From assembly GCA_021234155.1 (NCBI GenBank), contig JAJEKV010000003.1, forward strand, positions 32,845,166 to 32,909,165: a stretch of DNA of 64,000 nucleotides. The letters are read 5' to 3'. A model generated the notes under the pieces. It saw only the letters and a program-made list of their open reading frames with translations, had not been told where the DNA came from and searched no databases. Positions 43,691 to 54,531 of this stretch are shown piece after piece. Numbering within the stretch: position 1 is the first letter of the stretch; every line of letters starts with the position of its first letter. Source of the DNA: Isoetes taiwanensis (Eukaryota > Streptophyta > Lycopodiopsida > Isoetales > Isoetaceae). Position numbers and translations under genes: made by a program.

Positions 43691-46495
43691 ATGCCCAAGG
43701 GAAGTAAGAAGGATATTCCACCAAGCTCCATCGTAACAAGAAGGGGACCGGTGAGTCAATCTTTAGGCTCAAAATTGCATCAAGATTTAATTTCGTTTTC
43801 AGATTTGGGAGCAGATCTGGGGTCTACCTCTCAGATCCAGGAGGTTTTGATTCCATTTACCGATCTACAAGGTAATCCAATTTCGTTTTTCAAATTGAAG
43901 GGAGATTCAATTTCGTTTTTCCAATTTCAAGAAACCCAAGAAGAGGCAGAGATGGTTGTATTACCACCTATGGTATGGGGTTTTCAGACAATGGGGATTC
44001 CAAAGTTTGATGATCTGGTGGATCGGGATCCTTTGAAGCATATTGTGAAGTTTGAGAGGTATTGCCAGCAATGTAAGTTACCGGCTGCTGATTACTTGCT
44101 TTGGTTTCATAGTTCTTTGCAAGATTCAGTGGAGGAATGGGCACAAACGCAGCCAGATACCATGACATATCAGGAATTAAAGGAAGCTTTCATTGCTAAT
44201 TATCAAGAAGTTCATATGGAAAGGTGGACTAATTTCACACAAAAGGAAGATGAATCAATTAGAGAGTATAATCAGAGGTATATTGCGGTTCTCAAAGCCG
44301 TGGTTCATTGGAAGATTGCAAGAAACGATGAAATGGATATTCAATGGTATGTAAAGGGGCTGAAACGAGCTATTGCTCATAAGGTGAAGGCTAAACAGCC
44401 TACAACATTACTAGAGGCACAAAAGTATGCTCTCAAGGCTGAAGAAAAGTTGGGATACATTCATGAAGTTGCTGCTCCAGAGCATAAAACAGAGGATATT
44501 GCAGCCAAGATTTCTAAGCTCACAATTGGTGAGAAGCCAAGGGAGGTGCAGTTTATTACTTGTGAGTATTGTGGGTCTATTGGACATTCTGATACTACAT
44601 GTAGATTGCTGAAATTCTGCTCAAGATGCCAAATCAAGGGCCATAATGATCAAGAATGTAGGGAGAAGAGATTCTTTGAGAGGGCCAATCCGGTATTTGC
44701 TGTTATGCAACAAGCACCACCTATTCCTATTCAACCAATTCAGGCAGCACCTATCATACCACAAGTTCCAATGATGCCACAAGCTCCAATTGCTCAACAA
44801 GTTCCAATGAGTTCCACACAAATGGTGCAGCCACAACAGGGATGGTATCCAAGTAAGGCTCCTTTGTATTGCAAGTTATGTGATAAATTCAAGCATGATG
44901 AGAGTACTTGTTGGAAAATTCATGGGAAACCAGAATGGGCAACCAACAAGTATCCACCAAGGCAGCAAGTATTTGAAGCAGTGCCTCTTCCTAATAATGA
45001 TGTTCGCATTCAAGATTCAAAGTACATTGAAAATCCTCAAGTTAAGGCTCTTATTGAGGAGCTTAAGAAGCAAGAGAAGGCAAAATCAGTAGTAAGTTGT
45101 GGATTTGTTGAGGTGGCAAATGATCCATTTCAGCAAGAAGAAGAGATTGGAGAAGTAAATGCGGTTACAAGACCACAAAAGATGGTGCAAGAACCAAGAG
45201 TAGTGCCAATTGGGGAGAAGACTAAGACCTCTTTTCCAAAAGCTTTGAAGGAACAAGCTTTGAAGGTGTCAGCACCTAAGAAGGTGCAATTCAATGTGCT
45301 ACCCACAGAACAGTTTCAGTATATAGAGGAAAATCAGCCTATAGTGATGCCTCCTATGGTGGATGAGGAAATTCAAAATGAAGATGATGTGATCAGCCAA
45401 GTTTTGGCCACTAAAGTTACACTTACTCTTGAGCAATTGATGCATTATTCTCCAAATTTGTTGCAAGAGTTAGGAGGAAGAAGGAAATCAGAAATTTCAG
45501 TCCAACAAATTCTATCAAATGATACAAATAAGAGTATAATAGAGCCATCAGCCTGGCAGTCCAAGGATCCAGCGCTATTTCTTTGCGATGTGAGTATGAA
45601 CGAGTATTTGGTCAAAGGAGCAAACATAGATATGTGCAGCAGAGTGAATATAGATCATCCTCTGAAATCAAGCATGGATGGGACAAACAGAAATCAGGTA
45701 AATCTAATCACATCTCACATGGTTGAAGAGTATGAGCATGTTCTTTTATGTGAAAATGATAAGTTTGAGCATTGTCATGAGAAAGAAAGTGATGGATGTT
45801 TGAGCAGCCCTGAATTTGAGACTTTTCATACATGTGAAACATTATTGGATGATGATGAACCATTATTATGTGAATTAGAAGTGGAAAGCATGGATATTTC
45901 AGCATTTGACCACTCTGGAGATATGTTACATGCTCTTGAAATTAGTGACAGGCATGACAACAGTCCTCTTTATGAGACTTTTAGATTTGGGACATGTATA
46001 CCAGCTGAGCAAGAACTTTACATGCCTCAAATGGAGAAATTTACTTGCTTTGATGATTTGGCACTAAACTGTGAGCTAGAATTGCTAACTTTTTATGCTT
46101 TGAGCAGTCCAAAGAAATTTGAGAATCAAGGACAACTAGTTCCTTTCATGGTTGAGCCTGCAAGTGTGGAAGAGGTGAGTAAATTTGAGCATGACTATGT
46201 GATAAAGGATGGGAAGTTGGACATGAGCAGCACTTTATCTCAATGTGCAGCAGCCAAAGATACTCCTAAAGGTTTGTTTGCACCATTTGAGACTAATAAG
46301 CTACCTGGAATACGTCATTTTAGCAAGTTCTATTATATTACATCAGATCTGCCACATTGGTATGCCACTGCAGTAATATTTGAGCAGGTTATTGGATTGT
46401 GGCTTGTTCTTTGGCCACATTTTTTGTTGTTGTTACATGTTATCTGCATTCTCCTATTTGGAAGATGTTTGCTTCATAGGGTTGGAGTTGGTTGA
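43691..46495 (+). CDS. Gag-like protein with three zinc knuckles and a C-terminal hydrophobic segment (934 aa)
   Basis: The ORF is intact. Residues about 95-250 resemble a Ty3-type capsid: GIPKFDDLVDRDPLKHIVKF, WFHSSLQDSVEEWAQTQPDT, EAFIANYQEVHMERWTNFTQ and ESIREYNQRYIAVLKAV. Three CX2CX4HX4C knuckles follow: CEYCGSIGHSDTTC, CSRCQIKGHNDQEC and, after a Pro/Gln/Met-rich linker, CKLCDKFKHDESTC. The long C-terminal half (about residues 480-890) is acidic and unrecognised. The last about 40 residues contain VIGLWLVLWPHFLLLLHVIC, a likely membrane segment, unusual for Gag. Start: first ATG of the open frame, 191 bp downstream of the 5' LTR. No pol follows. Confidence 0.88.
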   Translation: MPKGSKKDIPPSSIVTRRGPVSQSLGSKLHQDLISFSDLGADLGSTSQIQEVLIPFTDLQGNPISFFKLKGDSISFFQFQETQEEAEMVVLPPMVWGFQTMGIPKFDDLVDRDPLKHIVKFERYCQQCKLPAADYLLWFHSSLQDSVEEWAQTQPDTMTYQELKEAFIANYQEVHMERWTNFTQKEDESIREYNQRYIAVLKAVVHWKIARNDEMDIQWYVKGLKRAIAHKVKAKQPTTLLEAQKYALKAEEKLGYIHEVAAPEHKTEDIAAKISKLTIGEKPREVQFITCEYCGSIGHSDTTCRLLKFCSRCQIKGHNDQECREKRFFERANPVFAVMQQAPPIPIQPIQAAPIIPQVPMMPQAPIAQQVPMSSTQMVQPQQGWYPSKAPLYCKLCDKFKHDESTCWKIHGKPEWATNKYPPRQQVFEAVPLPNNDVRIQDSKYIENPQVKALIEELKKQEKAKSVVSCGFVEVANDPFQQEEEIGEVNAVTRPQKMVQEPRVVPIGEKTKTSFPKALKEQALKVSAPKKVQFNVLPTEQFQYIEENQPIVMPPMVDEEIQNEDDVISQVLATKVTLTLEQLMHYSPNLLQELGGRRKSEISVQQILSNDTNKSIIEPSAWQSKDPALFLCDVSMNEYLVKGANIDMCSRVNIDHPLKSSMDGTNRNQVNLITSHMVEEYEHVLLCENDKFEHCHEKESDGCLSSPEFETFHTCETLLDDDEPLLCELEVESMDISAFDHSGDMLHALEISDRHDNSPLYETFRFGTCIPAEQELYMPQMEKFTCFDDLALNCELELLTFYALSSPKKFENQGQLVPFMVEPASVEEVSKFEHDYVIKDGKLDMSSTLSQCAAAKDTPKGLFAPFETNKLPGIRHFSKFYYITSDLPHWYATAVIFEQVIGLWLVLWPHFLLLLHVICILLFGRCLLHRVGVG

Positions 46496-46975
46496 TGACT
46501 CTAGAAGGAGAATTGTTCTCTAAATCCAGGCATGGCAAGGATCTCAGGCCTTATCTTGAAAGAGAAGTACCATTCTAAGGGATTCAGATTTGGCATAGCT
46601 CCAATTACAGAGAATTTGTGGAGACTTTTTTTGGGTTACAGCAGGTCGTTTTTCTGTAAAAACAGATGGTGACAGCTCCATAATACACAATCTATCCTAC
46701 ATCAAAAGATGCGTTTCGGCGATACGAATCCAACGAGCTATGGTGCAGGTCAAACGGAGTTCTGGAACTCAAGATATCAGCTTTCAAAGTTTGCCACAGT
46801 CACAAAGACTCTGTTTCGTCACTGTCATTTTGGACCAGTTTGTTTGTATTAGTCATTTGGATTTGAGGAGGGTGTAAATGTGTCATTTGGGGACATGTCC
46901 CAAGGACCATATTAGTATATTTTGTTGTGGGTTCTCCGCCCCGGAGTGACACATTTTCCCACTGTGGTCGCCACT
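46496..46975. other. Untranslated region before the 3' LTR
   Basis: No coding sequence and no convincing polypurine tract. Directly before the 3' LTR, gtggtcgcca (46965-46974) is the exact complement of the primer-binding-site core tggcgaccac (43504-43513). Confidence 0.6.
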
Positions 46976-47135
46976 GTTGGGGGGGTCACCACTCACCACA
47001 CTTTTCACCACACACCACTCACCACACTCATCACCACTCACCACACTCATCATATACCGTATATAGAGTGATATACGCGCATGCACGTGTGCAAGATATT
47101 TGCACGTATGCATTGTGGAGCCATTATGAGCAGTA

Positions 47136-49898
47136 ATATGTAGCATAATAACAGGGGGTTCTTTTTGTGTTTTTGTACGCTTTTCACAAAGGTTTTCCTA
47201 AGATTTTATGGCGTATTCGAATGGATGTACTAATGCGTACATCTAGAGTGCACCATTTCTTAGTCGTTGATTTAGCTTTTTTTTTTTCAATGGTCCAACA
47301 TCTAAGGGCTCACAACAAAAAGCACTCTTTTTATTTTAAGGGCTGAACATGCAAGCCTTGTGATAGCATTTCAGGGCAATGTGTTTCTATTTCAGGGCAA
47401 TGTGTTTCTTCCAGCCGCTTCTATCTTCAATCATGATCTCCGCTTCCTTTCCCGCTTCTATCTTTCCGTTGCTATCTTCTGATCTTCCCTCCTCACCTGG
47501 AGTTGCAAAGCGCAGGGAATTCCCCCAGACAACAGGAGCAGATTTCTGGAAGCATCATGCGCAAAGGAATCTTTGTTTTGGGATGCCGGAGTAGAAGCAA
47601 TCTCTAATGGACAGGTATTGGGCATTTCTATGGAGCGAATATCTGATGGCGCTGATATTTTTTCCCCTTCTCAACAAAGTCACAGCTTCTTACGGGCGGC
47701 ATTCTTCGTCTTCTAGGGGACCTTCAATGGCAGTCAGAGATGGTTGGGTTCTTATGGAAAGCCCTGCACTTTGGGGCAGTTTCATCTTCTTTTCAACAGG
47801 CCAGCATTCTTCTAAGCTTGTCCCCATTCTCATTTTCCGTCTGTTTCAGATTCATTACATTCATAGAACTCTGGTTTACCCCTTCAGAATGAGATCGAGC
47901 CCTTCCCATATTGAGTTGGGTCTCTGATCCGATCTTGTTACAGGTTTTGACTAAATCTTGCTTGCGTCCTTCATTTCCATGGTGCTTTTATTATTCATAA
48001 AATCTTTCCGCAGATATGGACTCGGGTGTATATAATTAGTTCTCTTGCCGGATTAGATGGGATTGTCTATGTGCGCAACACTGTTGATATTTTACGGCAT
48101 GTGGGTACTCCCACAGGAGCACGATTTATGGGACTTTTTCATTACCTTAGTCCGTCAAAACATGCCCAATCAGATGCGCATTCTTGCGTGTCTTGTCCTT
48201 GAATCGAAACTTTGTTGCGGTTTTGTTTTGGGATTAAGAAATCATCCTTCCAAGAATTGAGAACTAATAGAGCAGCGCAGGCGGCGGCCCTCATCTCATC
48301 CCAGTCCCCTAAGAAGTGGGCTGCTTTTCCCTTCTCAAATCTCGCTGGCTATGGCGAAGTTTTGGATTCTCACAAGGGCCTCGTTTGCGTGGGTACAACT
48401 AGAAGCACTGCGAATTGGCAACTGGCAATTCTGAATCCCCTTACCGGTTCGTCTATATTCTTACCCAAATCTCCATCTTGAAGGCTTGATTTCAGTGCTT
48501 GTATAGTTGTATTGCATGTTTCCTCTGGCAGATCATGCAGCAAGAGGCTTAGGTATAAAGTAGTTGTGATTTCTTATTGGGAGCTTCCAAAGGAGCACTG
48601 TGAATGCAAGCCTCTGGATTATGACTGCCAGATACCACTTTTGTGGCAGATGTGTATGATTCTGATGTAGAAAGCTCGTCCGGTAGCGGCGGCACAAACA
48701 AACAAATGTAGTGATGGTGGGATGATGCGTGAAGGAAATTTGCAAAATGGTACCAAAACGAAGGCATAATGGGGTGGTTCATTTTGTCACAATAAGGGAC
48801 ACTATGATTCTTATCCTCACAAAGATACTTTCCTACAACATTCTCGCGCGGATACATGGCGAGAGGTTTGCGTTTAGAGGAGATGTTGTGGATTATGTTG
48901 TTGATGACTATTACAATCAAGTGCATGAACTTGGAGCAGATAGAGAAGGTGCTTTGATGTGCCGTTAAATTTTCTTGGCAGCGGTTTATTACTTGCAAAG
49001 GCATCTCGGGTTAAGAAAGTGATATTCCTTCATATCTTTCTTTTGTTGCTCATTCGAATGCATGGCAAGCGAGTTAGATCCTCGAAATTCATTTTAGTTT
49101 ATGCTATTCATTTCCGTTTATCTTTGGACTCACAAGCTACCTTCTTGGATTTCGCTATTTATTACCTTGCGGGGTCCTCTTCTCGTTATCTTTAGGTCCT
49201 TTCCATGTTCTATTGGGGGGGACATGATGCCACAATATAATTGAAGCGTAGAAATGGAAGGTGTATTATAGTATCGTCATGCATTTGTATCTTCTTCCGA
49301 AGGAGGGCTTGGCAAGTCACTCATGAATAATAGGGCGACGGCAGTATTATATTATAATCCAGCCACTATCACGCATGGAAATGCTGGATTAGAGGTCTAT
49401 TCTGTAATTCTATTATCTCATTTATGGTGATTACTTACAATTCTATTGCTTCTCTTTAGAGAAATTTTACTTTTACGTATTTGCAATATCTTTTTCCTAC
49501 TACCTCCATATGGTTCTAGCTTTGCATATTCGGTTCTAGCTTTGCATATTCTGCACGATCTAAATTTGAACAATGAGACTAGTGATGGTAGAAACATGCC
49601 CTTTATCTCTAGTAAGGTCATTGCAATTTCTTAAATTGTCTATATATACACCTCTACACCATCCTTAAGGCCCCGAAGGGGCCAAAAATTTTTTTAGTTA
49701 ACACAAACTATTAACACACAACTAACATTATTAACACAAACCATTATTTGACACATTTAAATAAAAATCCCCCTTAAACCCCCTTTGGTTTGGGTGCATA
49801 TTCACACGGGGGGTTACGTAGGGCAGCGAGAGCCTCAAAAAATTTACAATACATGTACAAAATTAACACCATTAAGTACATTGTCTCAAATCTTATAG
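47136..49898. mobile_element. 2.76-kb insertion inside the 3' LTR, class unknown, carrying gene debris
   Basis: The insertion is bounded exactly by the two LTR parts. I saw no terminal inverted repeats, no LTRs, no poly-A and no target duplication. The host LTR lost about 36 bp at the site, which suggests end-joining or recombination rather than clean transposition. The cargo includes F-box/kelch-like coding debris (47400-49000). Near the right end are the hairpin ggccccgaaggggcc (49670-49684) and AT-rich taacacaaa repeats. Confidence 0.7.
47400..49000 (+). pseudogene. F-box/kelch-associated protein remnant
   Basis: The clearest block is 48300-48480: KKWAAFPFSNLAGYGEVLDS, HKGLVCVGTTRSTANWQLAI and LNPLTGSSIFLPKSP. 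It has the hKGLVCV...NPLTGxxxxLP pattern of plant F-box-associated/kelch proteins. Downstream, YKVVVISYWELP-like and VYDSD-like pieces occur in shifting frames, with a possible intron near 48482-48530. The F-box itself was not identified. Stops and frameshifts make this a pseudogene carried by the insertion. Such proteins are substrate adaptors of SCF ubiquitin ligases (family knowledge). Confidence 0.5.
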
Positions 49899-50043
49899 TA
49901 TTGGGAGAGAGTGTTTTTACTTGATCTAGCTATGGAGATGATGATTCTTTGTGTTGTGCATTGCCTTGATCTGATAGATGGAGCTTGGATTGTTGGGTTT
50001 TTCATCCTTCTTGCAAGGTTAGAGTTCAGGCTCTAACAATCCC

Positions 50044-51378
50044 CCAGACTTTTGTAAACCATTTCAAAGCTGAATTAGGGCTAAGTGATATAAATTGAAT
50101 TGAATTTCATCGTTGATGATACCATGTTATGAAAGTACAAATAGCATATGTTGTTCGGATACTTTGGATGATGCCTTTCCGTTAAAAATACCAGTATTTT
50201 CTAGTTTTAGAAGGGCAAGATATGAGCTTCTTATAGCCCTCTTCGGTGGTATTGTAAATGTCTATGCAATGTTTTTCAATTTCATTTGCTTTTTTCTTGC
50301 ATTTGGTTTCTTCTAATTAAGTGTTCGATGTCAAAAAATTTTGCGTAAGATTTGTGCTTGTCAACGTCTGTTCCCATAAATTTGGTGCCATTAAGTTGTG
50401 GTATTTGGCATGATGCATTTTCAGTAATAATATTAAGTTGTGGTATATTAAGTTGTGGAATTTGCAAGAATCTTAGATGCAATTTTTGTAACAAAGAGCA
50501 ACCAATTTAAATAAACCATCTAATCTATTGGGATCGTCTTATCATATCATTTCAAGGCCCATTGACATCTACTGACACAAAATTGCGTTCAATAGAAATT
50601 CACTCACCTCATGAATTAATTATATAATTAAAGCTTACACCAATCAATGTATTGCAAAAACCTAGATATTTATATTCAAAAGCTGGAGATTCATATACAT
50701 CCATCTAGCTAGATGACATGATAGTTGGGTGATCTATACGTATGACCTAGAAGAAAGAGTGAAACAAACTAAACATGTGAAATAAAAGCATTACAATCCA
50801 AAAGAAAAGAGAAAAAACAAATTAATAACATGTGGAACAAAAGCATTATAATCCATAGCGAATGACAATCTTTGAGACAATGATTTGTCATGCAATGATT
50901 TCTTCTAATGATCAAGCAATGCTTCCGCCAATGTCACATTTAACATCTTCCATCCAGTGTCAATATCATCACACAAAATAAACAAGACCCAACACCAAAC
51001 AAATAAAAAAAGAAACTATGAAAACACACATTTGAGCCACCGGAGGGCAATCTCTCATGTGCAACACCTTGTTTCTTCGTCATTCTCCTATTTTTGCTCG
51101 TATGAAAGCCTATTTGTTTTTGCTGCAAATGAGAATAAGGTTGTGGAGGACATCAACAAATGTTTCCAAGGCAAAACTACATCTAAAAGAAGCATGTGAC
51201 TAATCCAAGTTTTCGTTTTTTTTGGATGAAAACTATTCGGATCGGAAACATAGCAGAAAGATTTTTGTGCAACAGATGAATCTTGCTTTCAGCTATGGCA
51301 ATTCTGGAGCTGGAGCTCACATCCGACTCAATTTTTTCATTTCCTGGTTTTCCTAAGGCCAATTCCCTTGACAAAATG
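50044..51378. other. No gene recognised
   Basis: AT-rich. A short near-duplicate (aacatgtgraayaaaagcat, near 50773 and 50828) is present. Open stretches are short and unassigned. Confidence 0.45.
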
Positions 51379-51408
51379 GTTCACCAACATTATCCATGTA
51401 TGGGGGAA

Positions 51409-51455
51409 AGGAAATTGGGACCCAATTTCCTTTTCCCATCAATATGGAAACAGGG
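51409..51455. repeat. Left terminal region: perfect palindrome plus inverted-repeat arm
   Basis: Positions about 51406-51437 contain ggaaattgggacccaatttcc flanked by ggaaa/tttccc, a near-perfect hairpin. The 16-base arm shared with 54516-54531 follows at 51440-51455. The sequence lies about 100 bp upstream of the recombinase start codon. Confidence 0.7.
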
Positions 51456-51548
51456 GAGCAAAATTTGCCCCCTTTTTCCCCTGCGGCCATGACTGCGTCG
51501 AGGCCCTCAGGGAGGCCGCCTATGCATTCCGGCACGATTTCCCTTCGA

Positions 51549-53942
51549 ATGGCTAAGGCGGTGGCCAGAAGAAAGCTTGCTCAAGGCATTCTTGTCTTGA
51601 TTTTTGCAGTATTGGAGTTTTTTGTGGCTATGCAAGCTGATTTTTCTTCCTTAGCTTTACCAGTTGGTTCTTTGAGCGAAGTTGGAGTAGTAGATCGAAA
51701 TAATGCAGGTAGATGTTGATCTTGACGACTTTTTAGTAAATGTTGTTGAGTTTTTTATGAATCTTCATGAGTTTTAAGGATCAGACTAGTTGAGGCGACT
51801 TAGTTTTTATGTTGCAGGTGTTTCAGCTGAAAAATGCAGCATTCTTTCGATTTCTTGTTCTGCCCTAGGTTCTTGTGATGGCAAAGGTAAGTTCTATTCT
51901 AATTAAAGATTAATTTATTCTTGCACGCAACATTCGTTTGCTGTTGCAGATGCTTGTGGAGGCACGACTTCAAATGCAGATGCTGGAGGCACGAGTTCAT
52001 GTGCAGATGTTTCTGGAGGCATGAGTTCTGGAGCTAGGATTTTAGATGCAAATGATTCTATGGTTGTAAATGCAGCTGGTATGTAGGGTTCTTTTATTTA
52101 TTTTTTTGGTCTGTTCTGCTGGTCTGTAGAGTTTAGTTCAGTAATGTATTTTGTTTCTTTTAGGTGGTGCAAGTTTGGAAGAGAGTTGTTCTTCTTTCTT
52201 TCTTTCTTGATATTCCGTTTGAAGATGGCAGAGATGTAGAAGATGGCAGAGATGTAGAGGATGGCAGTGGTATTGCAGAGGTAGAAAATGGCAGAGTTGG
52301 AGATATTGGAATTGATAGTCGTTGTGGAAAGAAGGCATTATGTATTGGTGGGATTACCGCTTTGGATCCCGAGCTTGTTAAGAGGGTGAATGCACCATTT
52401 GTAAATCCATCTGAAACGAAGGACGACTGGATCAGGGGTCGATTTGATGCGTGGAGATTGCATGTTGGAAAATCAATAGATAAAGCGATTGAAGAAATTC
52501 CCTTGGGAGAGCTGGCCGATAATTTGGAGGAATTCATGTTGTGTGCGCGGCGACTTGATGGGAAGTGCTATCCTCCTGATACGTAAGTTCTGATTTGTTT
52601 TTATATTTGGTTTTAATATTTAGGTGGCAGGTTTTAACATATTTTTATATTGTTTTTCTGCAGGTTGCAGAATTTGTATAGAGGATTTAACAGAATTTTG
52701 CGTCGTGCACAGGATGCAAGAATGATTCAGAATAAGACAGAAGAGAAGTTAATTGATACTTACCATGATATAAAGTTCATAAAGGCACGTAAAGCATTGG
52801 AGGTGGCAATGCAAGAGTCTGTTGCAGCCGGATGCATTCCAAAGCGGAAGAAGTCTGACATTATTAGCAGGGAAGATCAATCTCGGATTTTGGGACATGA
52901 AGCACATCAAGTAACCAATAATTTGGGCTTGCAAAAGAGGTTTGCATTTTATTGCATGTCCAGATTTCTTATTCGTGGCGGCATAGAGTTGCGTAAGGTG
53001 CGTGATTTCCAGTTTGCAATTGGGAAGGACTTTGTTAGGGAATACCTTAAGTATTGCAAGACGATGAGTAAAAATTGGCATGGCGGAATAAATAAATGTA
53101 AATCTGAGGATTTTCGTGAGCCGGTAAGATGCTATGAGAAGGATGTTATAGAGTGCTGGAAGCACTTGGAATTTAGGTTGCCGAAGTATGAGGTGAAGGA
53201 CAAATTTGGTGGCAGGTTTGTCTTCTTGCAGGCCCTAAATCGTCCTAGAACTGAGACTTGGTATAACACTAATCATGTGTCTTCGAAGACTATTGGTACT
53301 TGGCTGAGAGATATGGCAGCAATCTGTAATTTAGAAGGTAACTATACAAATAAAAGTTGCAGGACCACGGCGATCACACAGATGCCAGTTTCAGGTGTTC
53401 CGATAGAGATTGGAATGAGAATTACAGGGCATAAAAATCCGGAGCAGAGGTATGATCAGAGTGGAATTGTGGCAAAGGCATCTCTGCGATGGAATGTTTA
53501 AACTCTGGTAAGACGTATGTCGAGTCTTTTTCTGCTAATGTACAGACTTTGAATGCTGGCCTATCTGGTAATGCGGAAAAGGTGGCTGGTCTCTGTTCTT
53601 CAAATTCTGTTCCGCTGCAAGATGTATCAAATATTGCTGGAACTTCTGGTAATTAAATATTTTCTATTTCTTTGAATTCTTGAAGTTGCAGGTTTATTTA
53701 TTGTTTTTAATTTAATTGCAGGTTGTTCTAGTAGAGTTTTTGCTCCTGTCGTTATTGACGATGCGTATATGAGTGACCTAGATCATGTGTTGAATGAGAA
53801 GCCAGCATTGAAGAAGTATTTCAGTGATGAAAATGTTTTTTCTAGTGCTGGGAGAGTATCAATCACAGGTAACAGGATTGAAAATTTTGTTATAAACGTT
53901 GGCAGCTTGAGTGAGGCAGGATCATTAGTAAAATCATTGTAA
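51549..53942 (+). CDS. Tyrosine recombinase (DUF3504 / Crypton-like), six exons, probably damaged
   Basis: Exons: 51549-51708, 51818-51886, 51950-52078, 52164-52582, 52664-53501 (coding similarity onward to 53648) and 53722-53942. Exon phases are consistently 1 except exon 4/5. The core has EIPLGELADNLEEFMLCARR, DGKCYPPDT joined to LQNLYRGFNRIL, then LIRGGIELRKVRDF (first catalytic Arg), NYTNKSCRTTAITQM (second Arg), ITGHKN (His, with Lys in the HxxR region) and EQRYDQ (nucleophile Tyr at 53451-53453). This is the order of tyrosine recombinases related to the ZMYM/KIAA1958 DUF3504 domain. Lesions: exon 4 joins out of frame unless an acceptor 10 bp downstream is used, and the reading frame at 53496 stops whereas the next frame continues (YVESFSANVQTLNAGLSGN) to the last exon. 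Confidence 0.75.
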
Positions 53943-54009
53943 GTTTTAATTCGTTTGTTTGTTTCCACATTGTATTATGTTTTGTTTATTCTATATTATG
54001 TCTTGCAGG

Positions 54010-54370
54010 AGATGACATCGCAGGAGATGACATCGCAGGAGTTATGATCTAGTAGCATCTAGCAGGAGATGACCTTGCAGGAGTTATGATCGAGTATCTA
54101 GCAGTGATACAGTGATGTTTTGAATGATCCAGTGATGCAGTGAAGATACAGTGATATTTTGAATGCAGGGATGTTTTAAATACAGTGATGACATAAATAC
54201 AGTGATGTTTTGAATGAATTTTGAATGAATACAGTCATGTTTTGAATGATGTTTGAAATACAATGATTTTTTGAACGTTTTGATGTTTTGAATCAGTGTG
54301 TAAGTGAGTGTAAGTTTGAGTGTAATAAACAGTGAAAGTTTGAGTGAAAGTTTGAGTGTAAGTTTGAGTG
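54010..54370. repeat. Degenerate short tandem repeats, subterminal
   Basis: Successive blocks are gacatcgcaggagat/gttatgat (about 54010-54095), acagtgatgttttgaatga (about 54100-54290) and agtgtaagtttgagtg (54294-54370). They occupy the space between the recombinase 3' end and the right inverted repeat. Such arrays are often transposase-binding sites in other elements (inference). Confidence 0.7.
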
Positions 54371-54515
54371 AAAAAATAACATGAAGAAAACAGAGAAAAA
54401 AAACATGGAAACCTGCTAAACCAGTCATCCGGAATTGGAAGACCCAACTTCCATTCCGGATTGTAGGGGGCTGACACGTGTCAACAGCTGAATGGACGCC
54501 AGGGAATAAATGCGA

Positions 54516-54531
54516 CCCTGTTTCCATATTG
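54516..54531. repeat. Right inverted-repeat arm of the recombinase element
   Basis: ccctgtttccatattg is the exact complement of 51440-51455, 3.06 kb away. Confidence 0.85.

Larger units (their letters stand above)
43164..50038 (+). mobile_element. Young non-autonomous LTR retrotransposon encoding only a Gag-like protein (TR-GAG type)
   Basis: ATCCC occurs on both outer edges (43159-43163 and 50039-50043). The 337-bp LTRs start tgttggggg and end ctctaaca. They differ at about three positions over the ~300 alignable bases, so the insertion is recent. The interior holds one 934-codon ORF and no protease, RT or integrase, with only about 480 bp between ORF and 3' LTR. The 3' LTR is split by a later insertion (47136-49898). 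Mobilisation must have used enzymes of another element (inference from the missing pol). Confidence 0.9.
46976..50038 (+). repeat. 3' LTR in two parts (46976-47135 and 49899-50038)
   Basis: The first part matches the 5' LTR from its start to 43324. The second is identical to the last 140 bases (43361-43500). About 36 bases (43325-43360 equivalent) are missing at the break, where a 2763-bp insertion sits. Confidence 0.92.

Noticed and set aside
47136-49898. Helitron as the insertion in the LTR
   Set aside because: No TC 5' end, no CTRR 3' end with a hairpin about 10 bases upstream. The hairpin at 49670 is about 200 bp from the end.
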